Shown here in pieces: positions 53,868-63,886 of a stretch of DNA of 64,000 nucleotides. A program made the translations under genes and the position numbers. Position 1 is the first letter of the stretch; each line of letters begins with the position of its first letter. The DNA comes from Aromatoleum petrolei. Its GTDB lineage: Bacteria; Pseudomonadota; Gammaproteobacteria; Burkholderiales; Rhodocyclaceae. The DNA lies in assembly GCF_017894385.1 (NCBI RefSeq), contig NZ_CP059560.1, forward strand, positions 1,240,001 through 1,304,000. Reading direction: 5' to 3'. A model generated the notes under the pieces. It was not told the DNA's origin, did not search any database, and saw only the letters and a list, made by a program, of their open reading frames with translations.

Positions 53868-54823
53868 GAACCTCCTCCACGTTCGCTGACGAGCTGCAGA
53901 GCGGGAGCGACGGGACTTGGCTCGGTGACGCGGCTGTCGTATGCGTGCTTGCGCCGCTGCATGAAGGCCAGGATACGCGCAACGTAGGCCTGCGTTTCAG
54001 CGTAAGGCGGTACCCCTCGGTAACGATCAACGGCACGCTCGCCGGCGTTGTATCCAGCTGCAGCCAGCGCGATATCCCCGCGAAAATAAGCCAGCAGCCA
54101 GCGCAGATAGGCAAGACCACCCCGTATGTTCTCCTCGGGGTCGAAAGGTTTCCGCACATTGAAGCGCGCTGCGGTGTCCGGGATCAACTGCATCACCCCC
54201 ATCGCATTTTTCGACGAAACCGCATCCGCGTCCAGGTTGGACTCAGTCAATGCGATCGCCAGCGCGAGTCTCGGACTGATCGCGTAATCGGCGGAAAGAT
54301 TTACCACGAGTCGCGCCAGATGCTGGCGCTGCACCGACAGTGCAGCGATGTACGCTTCGGCACTCCACCCCGGATCGGGTGACTCGTCGGGAGGAGGCTG
54401 CAGGCAGTCTGGCACGGCCCCCTCGTAGTCGCCGGTGTAGCGGCGCATCCGATCGGCTTGCGGGTGCCCGAAAAATGCCGCCATTGCGAACAATGTTCCA
54501 GCGTAGGCGTCATTGCGCTCGAGGCCTCGCCCATTGGCGTACATCCAGCCGAGCGAATACATGGCTTCGACATTGCCCAGACGCGCAGATTCGCAGTACA
54601 ACGCAGCAGCCCTTGCCGGCTCGCGCTCCACCCCCTCTCCGTGCTCATGGGCCACCGCAAGGTCCGCCAGGTAGCGCGCATGATCGGAGAAGACAGCCTC
54701 GAGTAAGGCCGCCTCGAATGCGGCCGGGTCATCCTTTGCGGCAATCGACACCTGCGACGCAGTAGCCAACAATGCAGCGCCCAACAATTGAAGGCTTCTG
54801 CTTAGACGCAATCCTCGTCCCAT
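53864..54823 (-). CDS. Sel1-repeat lytic transglycosylase
   Basis: 319 residues, signal peptide to ~28 (LQLLGAALLATASQVSIAA). Two Sel1-like repeats at ~50-125 (AVAHEHGEGVEREPARAAALYCESARLGNVEAMYSLGWMYANGRGLERN). SLT domain ~175-290 with catalytic Glu in LALAIALTESNLDADAVSSKNAMGVMQLIPDTAARFNV and ALAAAGYNAGERAVDRY. Periplasmic peptidoglycan cleavage. ATG with GGGAGT upstream; end coupled to the protease gene. Confidence 0.87.
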   Translation of the reverse strand: MGRGLRLSRSLQLLGAALLATASQVSIAAKDDPAAFEAALLEAVFSDHARYLADLAVAHEHGEGVEREPARAAALYCESARLGNVEAMYSLGWMYANGRGLERNDAYAGTLFAMAAFFGHPQADRMRRYTGDYEGAVPDCLQPPPDESPDPGWSAEAYIAALSVQRQHLARLVVNLSADYAISPRLALAIALTESNLDADAVSSKNAMGVMQLIPDTAARFNVRKPFDPEENIRGGLAYLRWLLAYFRGDIALAAAGYNAGERAVDRYRGVPPYAETQAYVARILAFMQRRKHAYDSRVTEPSPVAPALQLVSERGGGS

Positions 54824-54870
54824 GATCGACTCCCGCGTTGCGCACCGCTAGCGCACGGACTTTCCGTTCG

Positions 54871-56151
54871 CTAGAGCCGCCAGACGGTGACCCCGGACGC
54901 AGCCAAGGCGTCCCGGTCATACGCCGACTTCACATCGACGAAAATACCGTTCGGCAACAACCTGTCCGTGATCTTTACGAGGGGCATGTCCAGATACGCC
55001 TTGTGTGACACTGCCGCAACAACAGCCGTCGCACGCGGCAGATCCTCCCAGGCCACCAGGGATTCGCCGTACTCGTGTTCGGCCTCCGACGATGCTGCAA
55101 CGGCGTCATGAACATGCACCCTGCAGCCGAAGCTGCGTAGCTCGCGGATCACGTCGATGACCTTGCTATTGCGTAGATCGGGACAGTTTTCCTTGAACGT
55201 GAGCCCCATGACGACGACGTCGCAGCCACGCACCGCATGTCCCGCCTGAATCATCTGTTTGACGGTCTGCTCGGCAATGTACTTACCCATGCCGTCATTG
55301 ATGCGCCGTCCTGCCAGGACCACGTCCGAGTGGTAGCCGAGCATTTCCGCCTTGTGCGTCAGGTAGTACGGGTCGACGCCGATGCAGTGTCCTCCTACGA
55401 GGCCCGGCCGGAACGGCAGGAAGTTCCACTTCGTCCCTGCTGCTTCGAGCACCTCGAGCGTGTCGATGCCGATCTTGTGAAAGATCACCGCCAGTTCGTT
55501 CATCAATGCGATGTTGAGATCTCGCTGCGTGTTCTCGATAACCTTCGCAGCCTCCGCGACCTTGATCGAACTTGCAGGATAGACGCCTGCGGTAATGATC
55601 GCACCGTAGATTTCACGAACCTTCGCCAGTGTGGCAGGCGTATCACCCGATACCACTTTCACGATCTTCGTGACCGTTCGCTCCTTGTCTCCCGGATTGA
55701 TTCTCTCTGGAGAATAGCCGACGAAGAAATCTTCCTTCCACTTCAGGCCCGATTCACGCTCTATGATCGGAATGCAGACCTCCTCTGTCGCGCCGGGATA
55801 CACCGTTGACTCGAAGACAACGATCGCCCCGCGCTTCAGATTCTGTCCGACGATCCGCGATGCGCCCACCAGTGGCGAGAAATCCGGTTGGTGCGCTTCA
55901 TCCACCGGTGTCGGTACCGCAACAACGACAAAGTCCGCTTCCGCGATCACGCTCGCATCGGCATGGCATGAAAGCATCGTTGCGGCACGCAAGGCCGCAC
56001 CGGACACCTCACCGGTCGGATCGTAGTGCTCACGATACGCAGCGACCTTACGAGCGGAGAGGTCAAACCCCAGGGTCCTGAATTTTCTGCCGAATTCAAC
56101 CGCAAGCGGAAGGCCGACATATCCCAGGCCAATAACGGCTACAGTAGTCAT
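54871..56151 (-). CDS. tviB: UDP-sugar dehydrogenase (TviB/WbpA-like)
   Basis: 426-residue NAD-dependent nucleotide-sugar 6-dehydrogenase, making a UDP-uronic acid, probably UDP-GlcNAcA or UDP-GalNAcA. N-terminal Rossmann VAVIGLGYVGLPLAVEFG, central GYSPERINPGDKERTV, the active-site cysteine in GLVGGHCIGVDPYYLTHKAE, and C-terminal VMGLTFKENCPDLRNSKVIDVIREL. Feeds an acidic sugar to the polysaccharide whose transferase EpsB is in the same operon. Gap of 52 nt from prsT. Confidence 0.9.
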   Translation of the reverse strand: MTTVAVIGLGYVGLPLAVEFGRKFRTLGFDLSARKVAAYREHYDPTGEVSGAALRAATMLSCHADASVIAEADFVVVAVPTPVDEAHQPDFSPLVGASRIVGQNLKRGAIVVFESTVYPGATEEVCIPIIERESGLKWKEDFFVGYSPERINPGDKERTVTKIVKVVSGDTPATLAKVREIYGAIITAGVYPASSIKVAEAAKVIENTQRDLNIALMNELAVIFHKIGIDTLEVLEAAGTKWNFLPFRPGLVGGHCIGVDPYYLTHKAEMLGYHSDVVLAGRRINDGMGKYIAEQTVKQMIQAGHAVRGCDVVVMGLTFKENCPDLRNSKVIDVIRELRSFGCRVHVHDAVAASSEAEHEYGESLVAWEDLPRATAVVAAVSHKAYLDMPLVKITDRLLPNGIFVDVKSAYDRDALAASGVTVWRL

Positions 56152-56203
56152 GATTCTCGCCCTATCAATAAGCCATATAGCATAATTCGAATGATCTGAC
56201 GGT

Positions 56204-58999
56204 TCATAGCTTCTCCTTCAGCGCATTGGCCTCGGCGCGCAGGGGGCTATCCTGCGGCAGGGACTGCAGCAGATGATCCGCCTCCTTCACAGCGTCCTGT
56301 TTGCGCCCAGCTTTCACATATGCTTTCGCGAGATTGAGACGAAGAGTCGGTGCAGTCGGCGCCAGAGAAACCGCCTTGCGAAGGTTATCGATCCCGTTCT
56401 CGGACTGGCCGCTGTCCATTTGCAGCACACCCAGCGTAGCGAGAATATTCGGATCCTCCGGAGCCAACTTTAACGCCCGCTCCGCCAGCCCCATCGCTTT
56501 CGGATCCCTGCGATGGCCCGCGATCCATGCAAGATTATTCAGGACATGGGGCGTATCCGGTTTGAGCTCATCGAGCTTGACATAGAGCCTTTCGGCTTCG
56601 TCGAATCGCCGTGCAGCAAAGGCGCGCTCGGCAAGATAAGTACGCACCCGTACATCCTTTGGCTCCTTCCGCAACCATTCGGAAATCGTCTTCTCGGCAT
56701 CGCCTTGCTTACCCGACTGAACCTGAACCGCATGGAGTTTGATCACCGTCTCGGCCCTCGGCCTGACAGTGAACGATTTGCGGTAAGCGGCAATCGCAGG
56801 CGCGTAGTCCTTTGCGAGGAGGTACAGATCGCCTTCCAGGTTCCACCCCGCAGGCTCCTTGGGCCGTTGCTTTTGTACTGTCTGGGCAACGGCAATCGCC
56901 TCCTTGAGTCGCTGTTTTCCGGCGAGCAATGCGGCGAGTCGCTGCTGTGCGTCGAGGAAATCCGGCTTCAGCCCTAGCGCCCGTCGCAAGGACTGCTCTG
57001 CGGCGGTGGAGTCCTTCGCCAGTTGTTGCGCATCTGCAAGGCGGATCAACGGGGCTGGCAATTTCGGCTGTAAACTCACCTGCTTGCTGAACGCAGTGAC
57101 TGCCTGCTGAAGGTCACCCGCCAGTAGCTGGGCCCGGCCCATCATCTCGTACGCTCGTGGATCATCGGGATGGGCTGCGATGACTTCCTGCACGATCGAG
57201 ATCGCTTTCTTTGCATCTCTCTGCCCCAGGGCCTCCGCGGCGAGCGCCAGCTTCGGAGTGGCTTCCGCTGGCGTCGCACGACTCGCGCGCTCGAGGGTTG
57301 CACGCACCTTGTCCGACGGGGCTCCAGTGGCCTTTTGCAGATTCGCCAACAGAAGGGAAGCCGCGACGTTATCCGGATGCTTGGCGACGACATGCTCGAC
57401 ACGTTCCAGCGCCTCACCGGGCTTTCTTTCCGCGAGATCCAACCGCGCGAGATTGACTACTGCGGGCAGGTAATCGCTCTTGAGCGCCAGTGCCTTCTCA
57501 AACGAGAGCCGCGCACCAGCCATATCCCGTCGGGACAGAGCGATGCCCCCCTGCAACATGTAAGTGCGAGGGTCATCCGGACGTTTTTCCTCGAGCCGCT
57601 GCTGCGCCGCAGCTGCCTTGTCGATTTCACCCTGCCGCAAATGCACCATCACAAGTGCAAAGTCGGCAGCTCCGGAACTCCCCTCGAGCGTCGAGGCCGC
57701 TTCAAGATCGCTCAGGCCTGCAGCGGCATCCCCCTCGAGCATACGCGCCATTCCCAACTGAGTGCGCGCCAGCTCGTCGGACGGGCGAACGGCGACGAGC
57801 CTCTCATACGTCTCCGAGGCCGCATCCAGCTTCCCCTGCGCCAGCTGAATGCGCGCTGCCAGTTGCAGGCTCGCCGGGTCCGGATCCTTTTCGGAAAGCA
57901 GCGGCTTGAGTGTATCCATGGCCTTCTGGGAGTCGCCTGCACCGAGTTCAAGGCGCGCAAGCCCCACCCGCGCGGTTCTGTTCTCGGGTGCTCGACCAAC
58001 CACCATCGCCAGATGTTCACGCGCAAGCACATGCTCGTTCAGGCTGGCGTGGATCAGGCCGGCCAACATCCGCCCTGGCAGGTATTCCGGAGCCAACCGG
58101 ACGGTTTCGGCGATGTGCTCACGGGCCGGAGCCGTCTTGCCGCTGCGGAAATCATTGAGTGCATACAGATAGTGAGTGAGTGGATGTTTCGGCGCGACCT
58201 TCTCCATCGCAGCAAGCCGCTCCGCTGCTTCACTCATGTCTCCTCGCTCAAGCAACAGCGAGATCAGCGCAAAATGATACGCAACAGATGACGGCCTCCC
58301 CTTCACCGCCTCGCGCAGCGCAGCGAGCCCCTCGTCGTCCTGCTTACGGGCAAGCAACACGTTTGCACGCAGAGCATGGGCATCTCCAGCTTCCTCCCCC
58401 GTCGCACCGCGAGCCAACGCAGCCTCGGCCTCTGCAAGCGCCCCGTCGACGTCCCCGCTCAGATATTTCATGCGCCCGAATCCGACCCGCGCAGAAAGGT
58501 CATCCGCGTTGGACTTCAACGCCACCTCGAAGGCCTCGCGCGCCTTGGACGCGTCCTTGCGCTCAAGATAGGCATCCCCGATGCTCCCCCACAGTCGCGC
58601 GTTGGCAACCGGATCCTGAAGCTCTGTCGCCCCGAATTCCTTGATCACCTGCTCAAACTGCCCCATCTGCACCATCGCACGCGCCAGCAGGGGATTTACC
58701 TGTTCGACCGGAACGCCGAGCTCCAGCGCGCGCCGAAACTCCTTTTCCGCAGCAACAGGATTCCCCTGCCTAAGATTCACAGCCCCAAGCAGGTAACGTG
58801 CTTCAGCGAGCTTGGGGTTCTCCTGCAAGGCGTTCTTGAGCTGAATGCTCGCAGCCTGGAGATCATTCTTTGCAAGATAATCGCGCGCCGAACCCACCAT
58901 CGAATCAGGGCTCGCGCCGCAACCGGCAATCAACCCCGAAAAGATTAGAGCCAGCGCAATTTGCCGTTTGGATTGCGGAATTATCATCGGACGGGACAC
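56204..58999 (-). CDS. prsT: PEP-CTERM system TPR-repeat lipoprotein PrsT
   Basis: 931 residues from the GTG at 58999, which has GGAGAG 7 nt upstream and begins 1 nt after the prsR stop; the ATG at 58987 is too far from that box. Lipoprotein signal with LIAGCGAS. The rest is an almost continuous array of about 20 TPR repeats (for example SAAEKEFRRALELGV, NARLWGSIGDAYLERKDASKAREAF, ALRLNLAKAYVKAG), ending SPLRAEANALKEKL. Found with exosortase loci; presumed scaffold for EPS export and protein sorting at the outer membrane. Confidence 0.93.
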   Translation of the reverse strand: MSRPMIIPQSKRQIALALIFSGLIAGCGASPDSMVGSARDYLAKNDLQAASIQLKNALQENPKLAEARYLLGAVNLRQGNPVAAEKEFRRALELGVPVEQVNPLLARAMVQMGQFEQVIKEFGATELQDPVANARLWGSIGDAYLERKDASKAREAFEVALKSNADDLSARVGFGRMKYLSGDVDGALAEAEAALARGATGEEAGDAHALRANVLLARKQDDEGLAALREAVKGRPSSVAYHFALISLLLERGDMSEAAERLAAMEKVAPKHPLTHYLYALNDFRSGKTAPAREHIAETVRLAPEYLPGRMLAGLIHASLNEHVLAREHLAMVVGRAPENRTARVGLARLELGAGDSQKAMDTLKPLLSEKDPDPASLQLAARIQLAQGKLDAASETYERLVAVRPSDELARTQLGMARMLEGDAAAGLSDLEAASTLEGSSGAADFALVMVHLRQGEIDKAAAAQQRLEEKRPDDPRTYMLQGGIALSRRDMAGARLSFEKALALKSDYLPAVVNLARLDLAERKPGEALERVEHVVAKHPDNVAASLLLANLQKATGAPSDKVRATLERASRATPAEATPKLALAAEALGQRDAKKAISIVQEVIAAHPDDPRAYEMMGRAQLLAGDLQQAVTAFSKQVSLQPKLPAPLIRLADAQQLAKDSTAAEQSLRRALGLKPDFLDAQQRLAALLAGKQRLKEAIAVAQTVQKQRPKEPAGWNLEGDLYLLAKDYAPAIAAYRKSFTVRPRAETVIKLHAVQVQSGKQGDAEKTISEWLRKEPKDVRVRTYLAERAFAARRFDEAERLYVKLDELKPDTPHVLNNLAWIAGHRRDPKAMGLAERALKLAPEDPNILATLGVLQMDSGQSENGIDNLRKAVSLAPTAPTLRLNLAKAYVKAGRKQDAVKEADHLLQSLPQDSPLRAEANALKEKL

Positions 59000-59000
59000 G

Positions 59001-60359
59001 TCAACTCTCCTTCTTGAATCCAAAGCGGTTCATCAAGTCATACAAGGAGGGCCTGCTGATCCCCAGAACATCGGCAGCACGCGCGATATTGCCGTTCGTT
59101 CTTGCCAAGGCACGGATCACCGCCCGCCGCTCCGCCTCGTCCCTGACATGACGCAGATTGAGTTCCAGCAAGTCCGATTCAGCTGCATCGAGGCCGAGAT
59201 CCTCCGCCGTGATCCGGTTCGATTCCGCCATGATCACCGCGCGCTTCAGGCAGTTCTCCAATTCACGCACATTTCCCGGCCAGGGATGCGTCTCGATCGC
59301 CGCAAGCGCGTCCTCACCGAGATGCATGGCCCCCCGGGCATTCTCCTTCGCGAAGCGTTGCACGAACGCATGTGCCAGCAGCACGGCATCACCATCTCGC
59401 TCCCGGAGAGGAGGAATGTCGATGACAATCTCGGCGAGCCGGTAGTAAAGATCTTCGCGAAAATGGCCAGCCTGTATTTGCGCCTTCAAATCCCTGTGCG
59501 TCGCACACACCACGCGCACATCAACCGGAATCTCCTCACGCCCCCCGATGCGTTCGACCACTCTTTCCTGCAGGAAGCGGAGCAGTTTCGCCTGCAGCGC
59601 CATCGGCAGGTCCCCTATTTCGTCAAGAAAGAAGGTACCCTTGTGCGCGGTTTCGATTTTTCCCGGCGTCAGCTTCGCCGCCCCGGTGAAAGCCCCCTTC
59701 TCGTAGCCAAACAATTCGCTTTCCAGAAGATTCTCCGGAATCGCGGCGCAGTTGATCGCCAAGAAGCGCTCCTTGGAGCGCGACGACAACGCGTGCAAGG
59801 CGCGCGCCAGAATTTCCTTCCCTGTCCCGCTTGCGCCAAGCAGCGCCACGGTGACATTTGCCGACGCCACCCTTTCCACTGTTCGGCATACCTTCAACAT
59901 CCCGGGATCCCGGGTGATGACTCCAGAAAGCGGGCTGGACTGCTGGGCCTGCAGACGATGATTCTCTGCCTGAAGATCGTGGAGCCGAAATGCACGATCA
60001 ATCGTCAGCGCGAGCAATTCCGGTTCAAAAGGTTTGCCGAAGAAATCGTAGGCACCCATTGCCACGGCCCGGACCGCATTCTCCCGATCATGCTGGCCGG
60101 TCAGGACAATCACCTTCGTCTCGGGCGCCAGCACCAGCATCTCCCCGAGGAGTCGGAAGCCCTCGCCGACGTCATCCGGACTCGGGGGCAAGCCAAGGTC
60201 CATTGTGACCACCGCGGGCTCATAACGACGCAACTGGGCGAGAGCGCTCTCTCTATCGTCGGCGACAACGGTCTCGAAAGAATCGAACGCCCATCGCATC
60301 TGCTTCTGCAGCGCCGGATCATCCTCCACAACCAGAAGCGTTCGTCTCTTATCGTTCAT
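59001..60359 (-). CDS. prsR: PEP-CTERM system sigma-54 response regulator PrsR
   Basis: 452 residues. Receiver domain 1-120 with phospho-Asp in AVVTMDLGLPPSPDD; AAA+ sigma-54 domain 145-385 with Walker A LGASGTGKEIL, GAFTGA in GYEKGAFTGAAKL, and Walker B FFLDEIGDLP. C-terminal Fis-type helix-turn-helix RALARTNGNIARAADVLGISRPSLYDLMNRFG. Activates RpoN promoters of PEP-CTERM genes. Overlaps prsK by 4 nt. Confidence 0.95.
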   Translation of the reverse strand: MNDKRRTLLVVEDDPALQKQMRWAFDSFETVVADDRESALAQLRRYEPAVVTMDLGLPPSPDDVGEGFRLLGEMLVLAPETKVIVLTGQHDRENAVRAVAMGAYDFFGKPFEPELLALTIDRAFRLHDLQAENHRLQAQQSSPLSGVITRDPGMLKVCRTVERVASANVTVALLGASGTGKEILARALHALSSRSKERFLAINCAAIPENLLESELFGYEKGAFTGAAKLTPGKIETAHKGTFFLDEIGDLPMALQAKLLRFLQERVVERIGGREEIPVDVRVVCATHRDLKAQIQAGHFREDLYYRLAEIVIDIPPLRERDGDAVLLAHAFVQRFAKENARGAMHLGEDALAAIETHPWPGNVRELENCLKRAVIMAESNRITAEDLGLDAAESDLLELNLRHVRDEAERRAVIRALARTNGNIARAADVLGISRPSLYDLMNRFGFKKES

Positions 60360-62437
60360 GATCCCTGAGTCATCACCGCACTGTTCATATCGTCCCGCGC
60401 TTCGCGGGCAACCACTGGCAGCGTGATCGACACGCGCGTCCCCTCCCCGGGTTCGCTATCGACGGCAATGCTGCCCCCGATCTCACGAATGTACTGCTGA
60501 GCCTCGAATGCGCCGATCCCCATGCCTCCCGTCTTGCTGGTCTGGAACGGGCGGAACAATTGCTCGCGGACGAACTCCTTCGTCATCCCACATCCGTTGT
60601 CCTCAACACTCAACACGGCCGAACCATCGCTCGCTGGTTTGATCCTTACGGCCACCCTACCATCGTCTCTCGTCGCCTCCAGCGCATTCTGCAACACATG
60701 GCCAATGACACGCTCAAGCCGCTCCGGGTGCGCAATCACCTCGACCATCCCGAGTTCGCCTGGGTCAAACTCTATGGCCGGACGCTGGTGGCGTTTCGCC
60801 ATCCTCAGACGTTCGATAAGAGCGGCGATCTCTACTCGTCTCGGCGGGTCGATTGAGCGCTTTTCCTGCAACTGCGCCATCAACGCGCGCATTCTCGACT
60901 CGACATTCGCCACGGTCTCCAGCATGTCTTCCTGAAACGCCGGGTTATGCTTGTGCCGTTCCGCGTTCTTCAACATCAAGGACAGCTGCGCAACAAGATT
61001 CTTCAGATCGTGAACCACGAAGGCGGACATTCGATTGAACGAATCGAACTTCCTCGACTCGATCAGGGCCTCAACCGCCTGCATGCGAGACAGATAACTT
61101 GCTGCCTGCGCCTGCGCCGTCTTCAGCAGATCAAGCACCTCCCAATTCACATCCACCGGCGTCCTCGGCGCGCTAAGCAGGACAAATCCGACGAGGACAC
61201 CCCCGGATTTCAGAGGCAGAACCAGCCACGCACTTGGAATCGCCGACAACCATGCTGGAAGCGCCAAAGACGAATAGCTAGTCGAACCCGAGCGGTATTC
61301 CTCAAGGTTGATCACCCACTCGCGTTCAGCCAGAAATTGGCAGAACGAACTGTCTTCGTCTTCCGTCACCGCAATCGCCGGATGATTGAGCCGCGATTGG
61401 ACGTGATAGCGAGGACCACCCGACTCCCGAAGCCAAAGCGCTCCACCAGGGCTCTCCACAAGATCGCATAAGCCCTTGATCACCGATTCACCCAAATCGA
61501 GCGTACCGTCGGCCGACGACAGAGCCTGCGTAAACCGCAACCACTCGCTCCGGTAGTCGTAACGGTATGGAAACAGGTGCTTGTTGAGGAAAACACGCAA
61601 CCTTGCCCGCTGAGCCCCCGACACAAGGAAAACGCTCAAGAGCAGCAGGCCGGCAAAAAACAAGGTCAACTGGAGGGCACGGCCCCAATCGCCGCCGAAG
61701 TAACGCACGTAATACCCGGCAGCTGCGATGACCAGCAGGTAGGCCCCCGACAACGCCAAGGCCGTCGAATGGAACACCGCATCTCTCGAGACCGTTATAC
61801 GCAGCGCCCAATCCGGATTTCGAGCAGCCGACACAGCAACGAGCGGCAGCGTCAACGAATGGGCAATGCCCCGCACAGCCCAGAGGTCTGCATCCAGGTG
61901 ACCGAACAGGAAGCCATCCGCGAACAAGTACAGCTCGAAGACATACCCTGCCGAAAGCGCCAGACAAAGAGGTTTCAATGCCCAACGCGATTCCGGCGGC
62001 ACCGACCGGAAGAGTTGCTCGACCAGCACCAAACCCAGCACCGCGCTTGCAAGAAAACTGCCCAAGTGCAAGGTGGTCTGCGACAGGAAACGCAGCTCCA
62101 AGCCGAGTACACCGAGGATCTGACCGACCGCGACCACCGCTGCAGCGACAATCGCCCAACGCACCACGCGTGCGCTAACGGCCAGCAGTAGAATGATGAT
62201 AAACGCCAACCAGCTGGCTTGACGAACAATGTCGGCGGACCAGGCCAATACAAGCACGGCGGTCGAGGGGCTCCAGACCACAAAGCCGTTCGCAAGCGCC
62301 CACAACGTACTCGCCCCGACAGCCAACAGAAGGGCGGCACCACGCGGCTGCTTGCGCCAGCCAAGAAGCAGGTAAATAAAGAACAGCGTGTAGGCACCGC
62401 ACGCGATGCCGTACGCCACACCAGCCGACTCTGACAA
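60356..62437 (-). CDS. prsK: PEP-CTERM system sensor histidine kinase PrsK
   Basis: 693 residues from a TTG at 62437 with AGGGG 6 nt upstream. N-terminal ~270 residues contain about eight membrane helices (for example FIIILLLAVSARVVRW, LQLTLFFAGLLLLSVFLVS), a GAF-like sensor at ~300-440, then the kinase core with phospho-His in AFVVHDLKNLVAQLSLML, N-box NALEATRDD, D-box DNGCGM, G-box GGMGIGAFEA. Partner of PrsR by overlap and order. Signal unknown. Confidence 0.94.
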   Translation of the reverse strand: MSESAGVAYGIACGAYTLFFIYLLLGWRKQPRGAALLLAVGASTLWALANGFVVWSPSTAVLVLAWSADIVRQASWLAFIIILLLAVSARVVRWAIVAAAVVAVGQILGVLGLELRFLSQTTLHLGSFLASAVLGLVLVEQLFRSVPPESRWALKPLCLALSAGYVFELYLFADGFLFGHLDADLWAVRGIAHSLTLPLVAVSAARNPDWALRITVSRDAVFHSTALALSGAYLLVIAAAGYYVRYFGGDWGRALQLTLFFAGLLLLSVFLVSGAQRARLRVFLNKHLFPYRYDYRSEWLRFTQALSSADGTLDLGESVIKGLCDLVESPGGALWLRESGGPRYHVQSRLNHPAIAVTEDEDSSFCQFLAEREWVINLEEYRSGSTSYSSLALPAWLSAIPSAWLVLPLKSGGVLVGFVLLSAPRTPVDVNWEVLDLLKTAQAQAASYLSRMQAVEALIESRKFDSFNRMSAFVVHDLKNLVAQLSLMLKNAERHKHNPAFQEDMLETVANVESRMRALMAQLQEKRSIDPPRRVEIAALIERLRMAKRHQRPAIEFDPGELGMVEVIAHPERLERVIGHVLQNALEATRDDGRVAVRIKPASDGSAVLSVEDNGCGMTKEFVREQLFRPFQTSKTGGMGIGAFEAQQYIREIGGSIAVDSEPGEGTRVSITLPVVAREARDDMNSAVMTQGS

Positions 62438-62500
62438 ATCAGTCCCCTGACCTTAGTGTCGCAGCGTTACCGACCTGACGCTGAACGCCCCACCGACGGA

Positions 62501-63886
62501 TCAGTGCGCGCCCTCACAAGTCAGGACGACCCGGACCGTCTCGAACAGCACCAGGATATCGAGAGCCAGGTTGTGGTTCTTCACGTAGTACAGGTCGTAC
62601 TGCAACTTCTGAATCGCGTCATCGACCGAAGCACCATACTGGTAACGAACCTGCGCCCAACCCGTGACTCCTGGCTTCACGCTATGACGCACAGAGTAGA
62701 AGGGAATCTCGCGCGTCAGCTGATCGACGAAATACGGGCGCTCCGGCCGCGGCCCGACCAAACTCATCTCGCCCGACAGCACGTTCAACAATTGCGGCAG
62801 TTCGTCGATACGAAAACGCCGGATGACGTGACCGACACGCGTAACCCGGTCGTCCCCTGACTGAGCCCACCGCGGCCTGCCATCGCCTTCGGCGTCTTGC
62901 CTCATGCTACGGAACTTGATCACTCTGAATATTCGTCCACGCCGTCCCACCCGCTCCTGCCGGTACAAGACAGGACCGCCATCCTCCAGCAGGATGAGAC
63001 ACGCCGTGACGAGCATGACGGGCAGAGCGAACATCAACAAAATCGCCGATGCAAGGACATCAAAACATCGCTTGATGGTCCTACGCACCACCCCTTGATG
63101 AAAACCTTCGCCGTAGATCAGCCAGCTCGCCTTCAGTGAACCGATCGGCACCTGCCCGTGGGTACGTTCGAAGAATGAGGACAGGTCGAGAACCTTGACG
63201 CCCCGGAGCTTGCAGTCAAGCAACTCCCGTATCGGAAGGACCCCGCCTCTGCGTTCGCGCACCGCCACAATCACTTCGCTGACATGGAGCCGCCTGACCG
63301 TGTCAAGAAGATTTCCGTCTTCCGGAAGAATCCGTTCCGGGTTCACGACTGGCGTTTCCTCGCCCACCGGACGGTAAAAACCGACGAGATCCCGTCCAAC
63401 CCCTTGAGCATCCAGAGAACGTGCAACCGCGTCTGCTTCAGTGCCTGTTCCGATTATCAGCACCCGTGGGTCAAAGGCGGACGCCGAGCCACGTCGGTTC
63501 GCCAAACCCCGCATGACGAGCAGCCCACCCAATAGTAGAACGATGGAAACCTGCACTGCCTCGGACTGGAAATACCCCCAAGGCAGAATGGCAAACACCG
63601 CGAATGCCACCACGACACTCACGACAACCGACACCACTATGCGGGAAGCAGTACTCCGGCCTCCACCATCCAGAGCTCTCGCGCGGTACAGCCCCAAGGC
63701 GCCATTGAGCAGGATCATCAGCAGGGCGAAGAGCAATGCGGAAGGGACGACCAACCGCCACTCCACTTGGGAGCCACGTGCCGGGAGGGCGGTCACAACG
63801 AGAACGACGACGAACAGAATCGACGCATCGAACGCGATCTGCTGCAACGCGTGCGACGGCACATACTGCTTGAACACCTTGAACAT
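62501..63886 (-). CDS. epsB: EpsB-type undecaprenyl-phosphate sugar transferase (EPS initiation)
   Basis: 461 residues, transferring the first sugar phosphate to undecaprenyl phosphate. N-terminal membrane helices (~20-130), a CoA-binding-like Rossmann part at ~140-245 (DPRVLIIGTGTEADAVARSLDAQG), and C-terminal sugar-transferase domain: KRCFDVLASAILLMFALPVMLV, GRRGRIFRVIKFRSMRQDAEG, RRFRIDELPQLLNVLSGEMSLVGPRPERP, GVTGWAQVRYQYGAS. ATG with GGGGGGAGG box. It sits 63 nt ahead of prsK, the usual place in exosortase EPS loci. The operon may begin beyond the right edge. Confidence 0.92.
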   Translation of the reverse strand: MFKVFKQYVPSHALQQIAFDASILFVVVLVVTALPARGSQVEWRLVVPSALLFALLMILLNGALGLYRARALDGGGRSTASRIVVSVVVSVVVAFAVFAILPWGYFQSEAVQVSIVLLLGGLLVMRGLANRRGSASAFDPRVLIIGTGTEADAVARSLDAQGVGRDLVGFYRPVGEETPVVNPERILPEDGNLLDTVRRLHVSEVIVAVRERRGGVLPIRELLDCKLRGVKVLDLSSFFERTHGQVPIGSLKASWLIYGEGFHQGVVRRTIKRCFDVLASAILLMFALPVMLVTACLILLEDGGPVLYRQERVGRRGRIFRVIKFRSMRQDAEGDGRPRWAQSGDDRVTRVGHVIRRFRIDELPQLLNVLSGEMSLVGPRPERPYFVDQLTREIPFYSVRHSVKPGVTGWAQVRYQYGASVDDAIQKLQYDLYYVKNHNLALDILVLFETVRVVLTCEGAH

